The notes beneath the pieces are model-generated. The model ran no database searches. It was not told the DNA's origin and was given only the letters and a program-made list of their open reading frames with translations. A DNA stretch of 64,000 nt from Erwinia persicina NBRC 102418 (lineage in GTDB: Bacteria > Pseudomonadota > Gammaproteobacteria > Enterobacterales > Enterobacteriaceae), in assembly GCF_001571305.1 (NCBI RefSeq), contig NZ_BCTN01000006.1:181948-245947 (forward strand), given 5' to 3'. The position numbers and the translations under genes are program-made. Below are positions 49,094-58,121 of the stretch, in pieces. Numbering within the stretch: position 1 is the stretch's first letter; each line of letters begins with the position of its first letter.

Positions 49094-50089
49094 TTAACCA
49101 GCCAGAACCCCCATTCTCTGCCTTTCCGCCAGGCTTTGCTCAAACGTCTGCATCCCCTGCTGACTGCCAGTCTGCAAGAGTGCAGGCAACTGATGGGTTT
49201 TCCCCTCGCGGATCAGGTTAGCCACTGCCGGACTGTTCACCAGTACCTCGAACAGCGCGACCCTGCCGCCAGTGGTTGCTACCAGTCGCTGGGCAATCAC
49301 CGCCTGTAAGCTGCCCGCCAGTTGGCTGCGTACCAGATTCTTTTCGTTTCCCGGAAAGACATCCACCAGTCGCTCCACCGCCTGCGCCGCCCCTCGGGTA
49401 TGCAGCGTTGCCAGCACCAGATGCCCCGTTTCGGCGGCAGTCAGCGCCAGTTGAATCGTCTCGGCGTCGCGCAGTTCCCCCAGCAGTATCACATCAGGGT
49501 CTTCCCTCAGCGCCGCCCTCAGCCCTCCGCCAAAGTCGGTAAAATGCAGCCCTTTCTCACGCTGCTGGATCAGCGACTGCTCGCTGTGATGCAGATATTC
49601 AACCGGATCTTCCAGCGTCAGAATATGGCGCTGCTGCTGCTGGTTCATCCCGTCAATCATTGCCGCCAGCGTAGTGGATTTTCCGCTACCGGTAGCGCCG
49701 ACGATCAGAATCAGGCCCTCTTCCCGCAGCAGCAGCGATTGGGTCACCGCAGGAAGAAGCAGTGACGTCATATCCGGACAGCGGCTGGCAATCAGGCGCA
49801 GCGCCAGCGATAAACCGTGGCGCTGACGAAAAAGACTGGCCCGCAGGCGCACGCCGTCCGGCATCGTGAGGGCAAAGTCCACCTGCCCTTCCTCTGCCAG
49901 CGTCTGTTGCTGAACGACCGTCAGCCAGCGTACAGCGAAGCTTTCCAGCCACTCATTGGTCATCTCCGGCATACCCTCAATCGGTGCCAGGCGGCCATTG
50001 CAGCGCCAGAATGGAGAATGACCACTGCAAAGGTGCAGATCGCCTGCATTATGCTTTACACTAAGGGCCACTAATTCCTCAATATCCAT
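49094..50089 (-). CDS. yggR: PilT-like type IV pilus retraction ATPase YggR
   Basis: A hexameric AAA-type secretion ATPase of the PilT family. The ATG at 50089 gives 331 residues (E. coli YggR 326) beginning MDIEELVALSVKHNAGDLHL. Walker A is GATGSGKSTT, the Asp box is LTLEDPVEYLH, Walker B is DPDVILLGELRD and the His box is GHLVLATLHT. No pilin or pilus assembly genes are nearby, so it is a solitary pilT-like gene, as in E. coli. Its start codon lies only 15 bases from that of divergent yggS. Confidence 0.94.
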   Translation of the reverse strand: MDIEELVALSVKHNAGDLHLCSGHSPFWRCNGRLAPIEGMPEMTNEWLESFAVRWLTVVQQQTLAEEGQVDFALTMPDGVRLRASLFRQRHGLSLALRLIASRCPDMTSLLLPAVTQSLLLREEGLILIVGATGSGKSTTLAAMIDGMNQQQQRHILTLEDPVEYLHHSEQSLIQQREKGLHFTDFGGGLRAALREDPDVILLGELRDAETIQLALTAAETGHLVLATLHTRGAAQAVERLVDVFPGNEKNLVRSQLAGSLQAVIAQRLVATTGGRVALFEVLVNSPAVANLIREGKTHQLPALLQTGSQQGMQTFEQSLAERQRMGVLAG

Positions 50090-50104
50090 ATTTGTTCCCT
50101 GACT

Positions 50105-50818
50105 ATGACTTCGATTGAGCACAACTTACAACAAGTCCACCAGCGGATCTCAGCGGCGGCGGCACAGTGCGGGCGCGATCCACATGAGATTGAGCTGCTT
50201 GCAGTGAGCAAAACAAAACCTGCGAGCGCGATCGAAGAAGCGGTGGCGGCCGGTCAGCGCAGCTTCGGTGAGAATTACGTGCAGGAAGGCGTGGACAAAA
50301 TCCAGCTGCTGGCAAATTCTGACCTGACCTGGCACTTTATTGGCCCGCTGCAATCTAACAAAAGTCGTCTTGTGGCGGAGAACTTTGACTGGTGTCATAC
50401 CGTTGACCGGCTGCGCATTGCCAGCCGCCTTAACGAGCAGCGGCCTGAAACGCTGCCACCGCTTAACGTTCTGATCCAGATAAACATCAGCGATGAACAG
50501 AGCAAATCCGGTATTGCCCTTGCCGGGCTGTCTGCACTGGCACAGGATATTGCCGTAATGCCACGCCTCAGACTGCGTGGAATAATGGCGATCCCCGCGC
50601 CGGAAGCTGACTACGCACGTCAGCTGGCCGTATGCGAGCAGATGGCGGCGGCATTTAAGCAGTTACAGCGGGAGGTTCCCGGCGTAGATACGCTGTCGCT
50701 GGGAATGAGTGACGATATGGACCCCGCAATCGCGGCCGGTAGTACCCTGGTGCGCATTGGCACCGCTATTTTCGGTGCGCGCGACTACGGTCATGCCGCC
50801 GCTCATCATAACAACTGA
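50105..50818 (+). CDS. yggS: PLP homeostasis protein YggS
   Basis: YggS (PLPBP family) binds pyridoxal phosphate without known catalysis and keeps PLP and amino acid pools balanced. The 237-residue TIM-barrel protein has its PLP lysine at Lys36 in LLAVSKTKPAS, followed by FGENYVQEG, WHFIGPLQSNK and the C-terminal SLGMSDDMDPAIAAGST phosphate-binding segment. It is followed by yggT after eight bases, so the two form an operon. Confidence 0.97.
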   Translation: MTSIEHNLQQVHQRISAAAAQCGRDPHEIELLAVSKTKPASAIEEAVAAGQRSFGENYVQEGVDKIQLLANSDLTWHFIGPLQSNKSRLVAENFDWCHTVDRLRIASRLNEQRPETLPPLNVLIQINISDEQSKSGIALAGLSALAQDIAVMPRLRLRGIMAIPAPEADYARQLAVCEQMAAAFKQLQREVPGVDTLSLGMSDDMDPAIAAGSTLVRIGTAIFGARDYGHAAAHHNN

Positions 50819-50826
50819 GGAACCCC

Positions 50827-51366
50827 ATGCTAGCGTTGATCTTTCTGGTCACAACGGTGATTGCGATTTACATCAAAGTGTTATTACTGCGCGTCTGGAT
50901 GCAGTGGGCGCGGTGTGACTTCTACAACCCGTTTTCACAGTTTGTGGTGAAAATCACCCAACCAATCGTCAAACCCGTGCGCCGAATCATCCCGTCTGTC
51001 GGGCCGGTGGATACCGCCTCACTGCTGCTGGCCTATATCGTCAGCGTGCTGCTGGGGCCGGTGACGTTGCGCCTGTTTGTACCGGATCCGATTTTCCTCT
51101 ATCTGGGCCTGGTCATCCTGGTTAAAGCGGCGGGCATGCTGGTATTTTGGGTCATTATTGTTCGCTCACTGATGAGTTGGGTAAGCCAGGGCCGTAACCC
51201 GGTTGATTACGTGCTGATCCAACTGACTGAACCGCTGATGGCTCCGGTACGCCGCATTATTCCGGCGATGGGTGGCATCGACTTCTCGGCGATGGCAGTC
51301 ATTCTGGTTCTCTATATGCTGAACTTCCTGGGACTGGAATATATTCCTGGCTGGGCCCAATTTTAA
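50827..51366 (+). CDS. yggT: YggT family membrane protein
   Basis: A 179-residue inner-membrane protein of the YGGT family (E. coli 188), with two repeats, each having hydrophobic helices and the conserved PIVKPVRRIIPSVG or PLMAPVRRIIPAMGG motif. Its role is not established; links to osmotic tolerance and cell division have been reported for family members. It ends exactly where an ERIC element begins, so the yggT-yggU-rdgB order of E. coli is broken here. Confidence 0.95.
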   Translation: MLALIFLVTTVIAIYIKVLLLRVWMQWARCDFYNPFSQFVVKITQPIVKPVRRIIPSVGPVDTASLLLAYIVSVLLGPVTLRLFVPDPIFLYLGLVILVKAAGMLVFWVIIVRSLMSWVSQGRNPVDYVLIQLTEPLMAPVRRIIPAMGGIDFSAMAVILVLYMLNFLGLEYIPGWAQF

Positions 51367-51491
51367 ATAGCCTTCATCCTTGAAACTGCCGCTGCGTTGG
51401 CTGCGTACATTCGCCCCGGTCACTTACTACAGTAAGCTCCCGGGGTCTCATGTCCTTGCCGCCTTGCGGCAGCTCCAATTATTGTGGCTAT
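51367..51491. repeat. ERIC element (enterobacterial repetitive intergenic consensus)
   Basis: A 125-bp imperfect palindrome bounded by ATAGCC and GGCTAT. Its centre, CGCCCCGGTCACTTACTAC and AGTAAGCTCCCGGGG, matches the well-known ERIC core (the classical AAGTAAGTGACTGGGG and ATGTAAGCTCCTGGGG arms) read in reverse. It begins immediately after the yggT stop codon. When transcribed it would fold into one long hairpin between yggT and rdgB. Confidence 0.9.
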
Positions 51492-51593
51492 TGGATTAAC
51501 CATGATTCTTTCCCCTGAAGGGCAAAATTCCTGGTTATATCGCGCCATCTGTTTCTGAAAATGCTTTCTTAAAATTATCGTTCTGGAATCATT

Positions 51594-52187
51594 ATGCAAA
51601 AAGTCGTACTCGCCACCGGTAATCCCGGAAAGGTTCGTGAACTGGCCGACCTGCTGGCCGCGTTTGGGCTGGATATTGTCGCGCAAACGGAACTGGGCGT
51701 GGAGTCCGCCGAAGAAACCGGTCTGACCTTTATTGAAAATGCCATTCTGAAGGCACGTCACGCGGCAGCCATTACCGGTTTACCGGCGATAGCCGATGAC
51801 TCAGGGCTGGCGGTCGATGCGCTTGGCGGTGCGCCGGGGATCTATTCAGCGCGCTATGCGGGCCCGGACGCCAGTGATCAGCAGAACCTGGAAAAGCTGC
51901 TGACCACGCTGGCAGCCACGCCGGACGGGGAGCGTCAGGCGCAGTTTCACTGCGTGCTGGTCTATCTGCGTCATGCTGAAGATCCGACACCGCTGGTGTT
52001 CCACGGCAGCTGGGCGGGCGAAATCACCCGTACCGCTGCAGGCGTCGGCGGCTTTGGCTATGACCCTATTTTCTACGTGCCTGCGCTGGGGAAAACCGCT
52101 GCGGAACTGACTAAAGCAGAGAAACAGGCAGTGTCACACCGTGGCCAGGCCCTCAGCCTGCTGTTGAGTGCCATGAAACATGCCTAA
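51594..52187 (+). CDS. rdgB: dITP/XTP pyrophosphatase RdgB
   Basis: RdgB hydrolyses non-canonical purine triphosphates (dITP, XTP, dHAPTP) to keep them out of DNA. The 197-residue protein equals the E. coli length. It has the N-terminal [11 protein letters not shown] substrate loop, the catalytic [13 protein letters not shown] segment and the C-terminal GGFGYDPIF and SHRGQAL motifs. Its 3' end overlaps hemW by eight bases. Confidence 0.97.
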   Translation: MQKVVLATGNPGKVRELADLLAAFGLDIVAQTELGVESAEETGLTFIENAILKARHAAAITGLPAIADDSGLAVDALGGAPGIYSARYAGPDASDQQNLEKLLTTLAATPDGERQAQFHCVLVYLRHAEDPTPLVFHGSWAGEITRTAAGVGGFGYDPIFYVPALGKTAAELTKAEKQAVSHRGQALSLLLSAMKHA

Positions 52188-53316
52188 TCTCCCACCGTTA
52201 AGTCTGTACATCCATATTCCCTGGTGTGTGCAGAAGTGCCCGTACTGCGACTTCAACTCGCACGCGCTGAAAGGGGAAGTCCCGCACGAAGAGTACGTGC
52301 AGCACCTGCTCAACGACCTGGATATTGACCTGCCGCTGACGTCGGGTCGCGAAGTGAGCACGATCTTTATCGGTGGCGGTACGCCAAGCCTGTTAAGCAG
52401 CGAAGCGATGCAGATGCTGCTGGACGGCGTGCGTGCGCGTCTGCCTCTGTCAGCTGCCGCCGAGATTACCATGGAAGCGAATCCGGGTGCCGTCGAAGCA
52501 GAGCGCTTCAGCGGCTACCAGCGCGCCGGCGTCAATCGTATCTCCATTGGCGTGCAGAGCTTCAGCGCGGCCAAACTGGAGCGTCTGGGGCGCATTCACG
52601 GGCCTGAAGAGGCAAAGCGGGCGGCACGACTGGCCGAAGGCCTCGGGCTGCGCAGCTTTAACCTCGACCTGATGCACGGCCTGCCGGATCAGTCGCTGGA
52701 AGAAGCGCTGGACGACCTGCGTCAGGCCATCGCGCTCAATCCGCCTCATCTGTCGTGGTATCAGCTGACCATCGAGCCGAATACTCTGTTTGCCTCGCGG
52801 CCGCCGCGCCTGCCTGATGAGGACGACTTGTGGGATATTTTCGAACAGGGCGATGCGCTGCTGACGGCGGCGGGATACCAGCAGTACGAGACGTCCGCCT
52901 ATGCCAAACCCGGCTATCGCTGCGAGCATAATCTCAACTACTGGCGCTTTGGTGATTACCTTGGCATTGGCTGTGGGGCTCACGGCAAGCTGACCCAGCC
53001 GGACGGAACCATTATCCGTACGGCAAAAACGAAGCACCCGCGTGGTTTTATGAGCGGAAAATATCTGGATAAACGACACGAAGTGGCCGATGCCGAGAAG
53101 CCATTTGAGTTCTTTATGAACCGTTTCCGTCTGCTGGAGGCCGCACCGCGCGAAGAGTACACGCGCTACACCGGCCTGGCGGAGAGCACCATCCGCACGC
53201 AGCTCGACGAGGCGATCGCCAGAGGCTATCTGACAGAAACGCCAGAGGCGTGGCAGATTACGGAGAAAGGGAAGCTGTTCCTGAACTCGCTGCTGGAGCT
53301 TTTCCTGGCAGAATAA
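52180..53316 (+). CDS. hemW: Radical SAM heme chaperone HemW
   Basis: HemW is a radical-SAM protein homologous to HemN but acting in heme insertion, for example into respiratory enzymes, not coproporphyrinogen oxidation. The 378-residue protein matches E. coli. The cluster cysteines are Cys16, Cys20 and Cys23 in [10 protein letters not shown]; HemN-type enzymes carry a fourth cysteine that here is Phe. The motif GGGTPSLL follows. A HemW C-terminal domain is present. It overlaps rdgB, indicating one operon. Confidence 0.96.
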   Translation: MPNLPPLSLYIHIPWCVQKCPYCDFNSHALKGEVPHEEYVQHLLNDLDIDLPLTSGREVSTIFIGGGTPSLLSSEAMQMLLDGVRARLPLSAAAEITMEANPGAVEAERFSGYQRAGVNRISIGVQSFSAAKLERLGRIHGPEEAKRAARLAEGLGLRSFNLDLMHGLPDQSLEEALDDLRQAIALNPPHLSWYQLTIEPNTLFASRPPRLPDEDDLWDIFEQGDALLTAAGYQQYETSAYAKPGYRCEHNLNYWRFGDYLGIGCGAHGKLTQPDGTIIRTAKTKHPRGFMSGKYLDKRHEVADAEKPFEFFMNRFRLLEAAPREEYTRYTGLAESTIRTQLDEAIARGYLTETPEAWQITEKGKLFLNSLLELFLAE

Positions 53317-53323
53317 TACGTCG

Positions 53324-53395
53324 GGGGCGACCGGAAAACTTCTCGCCCCAACGTATAAAGGGTACGCAGAGGCTGACTTTGTTTTTCGGTCAGCC
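53324..53395. terminator. Two hairpins between hemW and yggN
   Basis: GGGGCGA/TCGCCCC (53324-53330/53343-53349) is followed by GGCTGAC/GTCAGCC (53371-53377/53389-53395) with a T-rich loop. The second is a GGCTGACC-family member. They separate convergent genes. In E. coli yggM and ansB lie at this place; neither is present. Confidence 0.6.
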
Positions 53396-53414
53396 CGCCA
53401 TATCAAACGGCACG

Positions 53415-54128
53415 TTATTTCAACGCGGCGATCAGCGCCTTGCGCTGTCCTTCCAGGGTGGTAACACGATTACAGACTTCATGACCAAAGTTCTGGAAAT
53501 CCTGCTCCTGGTTGCTCCATTCGGCCTGAATCGCCTGCTGTAAGCCACCCAGATTGCCCATGATCGCCTGCAATGGATTATCGCCACCGGTCGATTTGCT
53601 GCCCATCTCATTCAGGCTGTCCTGCACCACGCCGCCCATCGCATTCTGTACCAGACGCTCCCCGTCCTGACGAACCTGCTCCACGGCCTGATGGTGGAAG
53701 GTTAAGCCATCGCTGCGATGCTCGATGATGCGATTCATCTGCTGCTTGAGCTGCCCGTCCAGCGAGGTCAGGCGCTGACGCACGTTACTGTCCTGCCCCA
53801 GCTTCTGCACAATCACCCGATCCAGCGCCACACGGCCTTTTTCCAGCCGCTGTTTTGCGCCGTTATCAATCCACGGCAGGTCACGGCGCAGCGCGGTCTG
53901 ATAGTCGATGGCTTTCTGACGCGTGGCTGCATCAATACTGGCCACTTTGCCATTACGCTGCACATCGCCAACCGGGGAAATAATCAGCTTGCCGCTGGCC
54001 CCCACCACTTCCACCTGGTTCGGGCTGATAATGATATCGTCCTGAGGATTAACGCTGCACTGGTAATCCGCCTGAGCCTGTCCTGCGGCCAGCAGCAGTA
54101 ATGCTCCACTGAAAAGCGCTTTACGCAT
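53415..54128 (-). CDS. yggN: DUF2884 family exported protein YggN
   Basis: A 237-residue protein of the YggN/DUF2884 family with unknown function. The N-terminus MRKALFSGALLLLAAGQAQA is a typical Sec signal peptide, so it is periplasmic. Family segments NPQDDIIISPNQVEVVGASG, DLPWIDNGAK and NRIIEHRSDGLTFHHQAV are seen, and the middle part is rich in charged helices. It is monocistronic, flanked by multiple hairpins on both sides. Confidence 0.92.
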   Translation of the reverse strand: MRKALFSGALLLLAAGQAQADYQCSVNPQDDIIISPNQVEVVGASGKLIISPVGDVQRNGKVASIDAATRQKAIDYQTALRRDLPWIDNGAKQRLEKGRVALDRVIVQKLGQDSNVRQRLTSLDGQLKQQMNRIIEHRSDGLTFHHQAVEQVRQDGERLVQNAMGGVVQDSLNEMGSKSTGGDNPLQAIMGNLGGLQQAIQAEWSNQEQDFQNFGHEVCNRVTTLEGQRKALIAALK

Positions 54129-54152
54129 AAATCGTCTCCTTGATATGAAAAA

Positions 54153-54276
54153 GGGGCAACCAGAAAAAATGGTCGCCCCCTTATGTGGTCACGCCGGAGG
54201 GCCGACCGAAAAAAGACCGGCCCCTACAGCGATCGCTTCACCTTCGCAGGGTCTGACCTTCTGTTCCGGTCAGACC
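54153..54276. repeat. Array of three hairpins upstream of yggN
   Basis: Three successive stem-loops fill the gap between yggL and yggN: GGGGCAACC/GGTCGCCCC (54153-54161/54171-54179, one mismatch), GGGCCG/CGGCCC with flanking GACC segments (about 54199-54223), and the perfect 9-bp GGTCTGACC/GGTCAGACC (54250-54258/54268-54276). Loops are A- or T-rich. This is the densest cluster of the recurrent hairpin type in the window. Confidence 0.7.
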
Positions 54277-54277
54277 G

Positions 54278-54604
54278 TCAGTCCCACCAGACGTCAAAGA
54301 GTTCAGTCACTTTTACGTCGTTCAGCTTGCGGGCTTCCAGCCAGTTTTTGACCAGCTCACGATGCTCATCAGTGCATTTGCCAATTTTCTGCAGGCAAAT
54401 CAGACCTTCCCACTGCAGATAGCCGCTGCCATCAAAGGCCAGGCCATTCGGATCAATCACTTCATTGATAAGCGCATCAACGGTGCTGTCGATAGTCTGT
54501 TCGTCAGTTCCTTCCGGGAAGGTAAAGCCCACGGAGAAACCTAACTCCTGGAACTCATCGATATGCATTTTCTTGCGTAGACGACGACTGCGTTGTGTAG
54601 CCAT
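54278..54604 (-). CDS. yggL: DUF469 family protein YggL
   Basis: A 108-residue cytosolic protein of the YggL/DUF469 family, the same length as in E. coli. It begins with a basic region (RSRRLRKKMHIDEFQELGF) followed by a compact acidic fold ending ELFDVWWD. E. coli YggL has been reported to bind the large ribosomal subunit. Its start overlaps the trmB stop by one base, so the two are coupled. Confidence 0.93.
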   Translation of the reverse strand: MATQRSRRLRKKMHIDEFQELGFSVGFTFPEGTDEQTIDSTVDALINEVIDPNGLAFDGSGYLQWEGLICLQKIGKCTDEHRELVKNWLEARKLNDVKVTELFDVWWD

Positions 54605-55323
54605 TATTTAATCCTCTCAAACATCAGATCCCATACACCGTGGCCAAGACGCTGCCCACGCTGCTCAAATTTCGTTAACGGCCGTGACTCGGGACGCGGC
54701 ACCCAGTTTCCGGCTTCTGACTGGTTTTTATACCCTTCAATACTGCTCATCACTTCCAGCATATGCTCCGCGTAAGCTTCCCAGTCGGTCGCCATATGGA
54801 ATACGCCGCCCAGCTTGAGTTTACGCTGTACTAATTCAGCAAACGGTACCTGCACGATACGACGTTTGTTATGACGCGCTTTATGCCACGGATCCGGGAA
54901 GTACAGCTGCACCATACGCAGCGAATTATCCGGGATCATCAAATTTAGCACTTCGACTGCATCATGACACATTACGCGCAGATTGCTGACGCCGGCCTCT
55001 TCCGCCGTGGCCAGGCAGGCACCCACGCCCGGCGAGTGCACTTCAATTCCCAGAAAATTCTGGTGCGGATTACTGGCCGCCATCGCCACCAGCGACGCTC
55101 CCATACCGAAGCCAATTTCCAGCACCAGCGGTGCATCACGGCCAAACAGAGCGGTTAAATCTACCGGTTGCGGCTGAAACTCAACGCCCATTACCGGCCA
55201 CAGCGAATCCAGCGCCTGCTGCTGACCTTTCGTCAGACGGCCCTGGCGGCGTACAAAGCTGCGGATACGGCGCATAGCGCGGCCATTTTCGTCAAATTCC
55301 GGTGAGATAACATCGTTTTTCAT
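54604..55323 (-). CDS. trmB: tRNA (guanine-N7)-methyltransferase TrmB
   Basis: TrmB methylates N7 of G46 in the tRNA variable loop. The 239-residue Rossmann-fold protein has the AdoMet motif [12 protein letters not shown], the LGIEVHSPG acidic strand end, and the catalytic [14 protein letters not shown] segment. Length matches E. coli. It leads a trmB-yggL pair and is divergent from mutY. Confidence 0.97.
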   Translation of the reverse strand: MKNDVISPEFDENGRAMRRIRSFVRRQGRLTKGQQQALDSLWPVMGVEFQPQPVDLTALFGRDAPLVLEIGFGMGASLVAMAASNPHQNFLGIEVHSPGVGACLATAEEAGVSNLRVMCHDAVEVLNLMIPDNSLRMVQLYFPDPWHKARHNKRRIVQVPFAELVQRKLKLGGVFHMATDWEAYAEHMLEVMSSIEGYKNQSEAGNWVPRPESRPLTKFEQRGQRLGHGVWDLMFERIK

Positions 55324-55572
55324 GATTCTGCCTGCGGCTGTGCACTGTAGAAAGCGGGCATTATGCCTTCAGGAAGTGAAAACATAAAGGATACCCTGTT
55401 ACCGGCTTACTCCCGGGGCTGGCTGGTAGTATAGCGGCTGCTAAAAATTCGGCTGACTGAACAGACTGTTCTACAGGTTAATAAAATGCAGCGAAGATCC
55501 GGTTTACAGCCCTTAGTGTCTGTGCTGGAATCCCTGCCTGATTTTCAGAATAGCAGAACGGGAACCCGCATC

Positions 55573-56658
55573 ATGCAGCCAGCGCAGTTTTCACATCAGG
55601 TACTGGAATGGTATCAGCGCTACGGGCGGAAAACCCTGCCGTGGCAACTGGAAAAAACACCCTATAAAGTCTGGCTGTCTGAGGTCATGCTGCAACAGAC
55701 GCAGGTCGCGACCGTTATTCCCTATTTCACACGGTTTATGGCGCGTTTCCCTACCGTCAGCGATCTGGCCGCCGCACCGCTGGACGAAGTGCTGCACCTG
55801 TGGACCGGCCTGGGCTATTACGCGCGGGCGCGCAATCTGCACAAAGCAGCGAAAACCGTCGTCGATAAACACGGGGGCGTGTTCCCGGAAACGCTGGAAG
55901 AGGTCGAGGCCCTGCCGGGTATCGGCCGGTCAACCGCCGGCGCGGTGCTTTCACTGGCGCTGGGCAAGCATTTTCCGATCCTGGATGGCAACGTAAAACG
56001 CGTGCTGGCACGCTGCTATGCGGTGGACGGCTGGCCGGGTAAGAAAGAGGTTGAAAAGCGCCTGTGGCAGCTCAGTGAAGCCGTGACGCCTGCCGAGGGT
56101 GTCAGCCAGTTTAATCAGGCGATGATGGATCTCGGTGCCATGGTCTGCACCCGCTCGAAACCGAAGTGTGAGATCTGTCCGCTGAATACCGGTTGCCTGG
56201 CTTACGCCCACAGCAGCTGGGCGCAATATCCGGGGAAAAAGCCGAAGCAGATCATTCCGGAACGCACCGGCTACCTGCTGCTGATGCAGCAGGGGCAGGA
56301 CGTCTGGCTGGAACAGCGTCCTCCCGTTGGCCTGTGGGGGGGGTTATTCTGCTTCCCCCAGTACACCAGCGAGGAGGCATTACGCCAGGCCCTGCGGCAG
56401 CGCGGGGTGGATGACGGTAAACTACACCAGATGACCGCCTTCCGGCATACCTTCAGCCACTTCCACCTGGATATTGTACCAATGTGGCTGGATCTGCCTT
56501 CTGTCAGTGCAGCCATGGATGATGGCGCGGGTCTCTGGTATAACTTAGCGCAGCCGCCCGCTGTGGGGCTGGCCGCGCCGGTAGAGCGTCTGCTACAGCA
56601 GTTGCGCCAGCCAAACCCTATGGCATTGAGCGCTCGCGTAACGGAAGAGGAAGAGTAA
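55573..56658 (+). CDS. mutY: Adenine DNA glycosylase MutY
   Basis: MutY removes adenine mispaired with 8-oxoguanine. The ATG at 55573 gives 361 residues starting [14 protein letters not shown], aligning with E. coli (350); in-frame upstream starts are rejected. The catalytic Glu37 is in [12 protein letters not shown], the helix-hairpin-helix ends [11 protein letters not shown] with the aspartate in [11 protein letters not shown], and the 4Fe-4S cysteines follow the C-x6-C-x2-C-x5-C pattern in [23 protein letters not shown]-like C-terminal domain recognises 8-oxoG. The C-terminus is about 11 residues longer than in E. coli. Confidence 0.97.
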   Translation: MQPAQFSHQVLEWYQRYGRKTLPWQLEKTPYKVWLSEVMLQQTQVATVIPYFTRFMARFPTVSDLAAAPLDEVLHLWTGLGYYARARNLHKAAKTVVDKHGGVFPETLEEVEALPGIGRSTAGAVLSLALGKHFPILDGNVKRVLARCYAVDGWPGKKEVEKRLWQLSEAVTPAEGVSQFNQAMMDLGAMVCTRSKPKCEICPLNTGCLAYAHSSWAQYPGKKPKQIIPERTGYLLLMQQGQDVWLEQRPPVGLWGGLFCFPQYTSEEALRQALRQRGVDDGKLHQMTAFRHTFSHFHLDIVPMWLDLPSVSAAMDDGAGLWYNLAQPPAVGLAAPVERLLQQLRQPNPMALSARVTEEEE

Positions 56659-56930
56659 TGAGCCGAACCATTTTTTGTACGTTCCTGCAACGTGATGCCG
56701 AAGGACAGGATTTTCAGCTGTACCCGGGTGAGACAGGTAAACGTATTTTTAACGAGATCTCCAAAGAAGCCTGGTCAAAATGGATGGCAAAACAGACCAT
56801 GCTGATCAATGAAAAGAAACTCAGCATGATGAACCCTGATGACCGTAAGCTGCTGGAACAGGAGATGATTAAGTTCCTGTTTGAAGGCCACGACGTGCAT
56901 ATCGAAGGTTATACCCCGCCGGAAGAATAA
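56658..56930 (+). CDS. yggX: Fe(2+)-trafficking protein YggX
   Basis: YggX protects Fe-S proteins from oxidative damage and may carry iron. The 90-residue protein has its conserved N-terminal cysteine in [16 protein letters not shown]. It overlaps mutY by one base (TAATG), an arrangement that joins an Fe-S enzyme with an Fe-S protector. A hairpin follows the stop, then mltC. Confidence 0.97.
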   Translation: MSRTIFCTFLQRDAEGQDFQLYPGETGKRIFNEISKEAWSKWMAKQTMLINEKKLSMMNPDDRKLLEQEMIKFLFEGHDVHIEGYTPPEE

Positions 56931-56936
56931 GTCGTT

Positions 56937-56956
56937 GGGCCTCACTGATGAGGCCC
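56937..56956. terminator. Hairpin between yggX and mltC
   Basis: GGGCCTCA/TGAGGCCC stem (56937-56944/56949-56956) with a CTGA loop, followed by TCTCAATT. Weak T-content suggests partial termination or mRNA 3'-end protection within the mutY-yggX-mltC operon. Confidence 0.5.
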
Positions 56957-56982
56957 TCTCAATTGTGGGCTTTTACTAAAAA

Positions 56983-58062
56983 ATGAAGAAAAAACTGATA
57001 AGTTTGCTGATTATTGCGCCGTTGTTAGTTTCCTGCTCCGGCAAGAAGCAGAACGCCTCTCACGAAGAGTGGATCAAAGACACCAACGGTTTTGATATTT
57101 TGATGGGACAGTTCGCCCACAACATCGAAAATATCTGGGGGATCAATGAAGTCCTGATCGCAGGTCCAAAAGACTATGTGAAGTACAGCGATCAGTACTA
57201 TACCCGTAGCCACATTAACTTCGATGCCGGTAGCATTACGATTGAAACTATCGCTGGCACCGATCCGACGGCCAGCCTGCGTCAGGCCATCATTACCACC
57301 CTGCTGATCGGTGAAGATCCGGGCAATGTCGATCTCTATTCCGACGCCAAGGATATTCAGGTCAGTAAAGAGCCCTTACTGTACGGCCAGGTGCTGGATA
57401 ATACCGGCCAGCCGATCCGCTGGCAGGGTCGTGCCGCCAGTTTTGCCGACTACCTGATCCAGAATAAACTTCAGCGCCGTAACTCCGGGCTGCATGTCAT
57501 CTGGTCGGTAACCATTCCGATGGTGCCTAACCACCTGGATAAACGTGCGCACAAATATCTGCCGATGGTGCGTAAGGCCGCCGAACGCTACGGCGTCGAT
57601 CAGTCGCTGATCCTGGCAATCATGCAGATAGAGTCCAGCTTTAACCCCTATGCGGTCAGTCATGCTGACGCACTGGGGTTGATGCAGGTGGTGCAACATA
57701 CCGCCGGGGTGGATGTGTTCCGTATGAAAGGGAAATGGGGCAAACCGAGCCGCAGCTATCTGCTGGATCCGGAAAACAATATCGATGCGGGTGCAGCCTA
57801 CCTGTCCCTGTTACAGGGCAACTATCTGGCGGGGATCAGTAACCCGACTTCACGTCGTTATGCCGTTATCACCGCCTATAACGGCGGGGCGGGCAGCGTG
57901 CTGCGCGTGTTCTCCAGCGATAAAGATCGCGCGTTCAGCGCCATCAACGGCCTGTCGCCTGCCGAGGTGTACCAGAAGCTGACCACCAGCCATCCGTCCG
58001 CCGAGTCGCGTCGTTACCTGTATAAGGTGAATAACGCGCAGAAGAGCTATCACCGCTACTAA
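56983..58062 (+). CDS. mltC: Membrane-bound lytic murein transglycosylase C
   Basis: MltC cuts the glycan strands of peptidoglycan, forming 1,6-anhydromuropeptides. The 359-residue lipoprotein has a lipobox LVSC with lipidated Cys18, an N-terminal MltC-specific domain (about residues 25-185) and a C-terminal lysozyme-like SLT domain. The catalytic glutamate is Glu217 in [18 protein letters not shown] and AYNGGAGSV are the other SLT motifs. It ends the mutY-yggX-mltC group. Confidence 0.97.
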   Translation: MKKKLISLLIIAPLLVSCSGKKQNASHEEWIKDTNGFDILMGQFAHNIENIWGINEVLIAGPKDYVKYSDQYYTRSHINFDAGSITIETIAGTDPTASLRQAIITTLLIGEDPGNVDLYSDAKDIQVSKEPLLYGQVLDNTGQPIRWQGRAASFADYLIQNKLQRRNSGLHVIWSVTIPMVPNHLDKRAHKYLPMVRKAAERYGVDQSLILAIMQIESSFNPYAVSHADALGLMQVVQHTAGVDVFRMKGKWGKPSRSYLLDPENNIDAGAAYLSLLQGNYLAGISNPTSRRYAVITAYNGGAGSVLRVFSSDKDRAFSAINGLSPAEVYQKLTTSHPSAESRRYLYKVNNAQKSYHRY

Positions 58063-58068
58063 AACGCA

Positions 58069-58096
58069 GGCAAGGCGCTGCAACCAGTGCCTTGCC
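58069..58096. terminator. Hairpin between mltC and the Tm-1-like operon
   Basis: GGCAAGGC/GCCTTGCC perfect 8-bp stem (58069-58076/58089-58096), followed by CCTCCTTCTT. It separates the convergent mltC and Tm-1-like genes. Confidence 0.55.
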
Positions 58097-58121
58097 CCTC
58101 CTTCTTAACCTCACCCGGACA

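Noticed and set aside
51492..51593. Remnant of yggU between the ERIC element and rdgB
   Set aside because: Translations of this 100-base stretch show no YggU segments; treated as rdgB leader.
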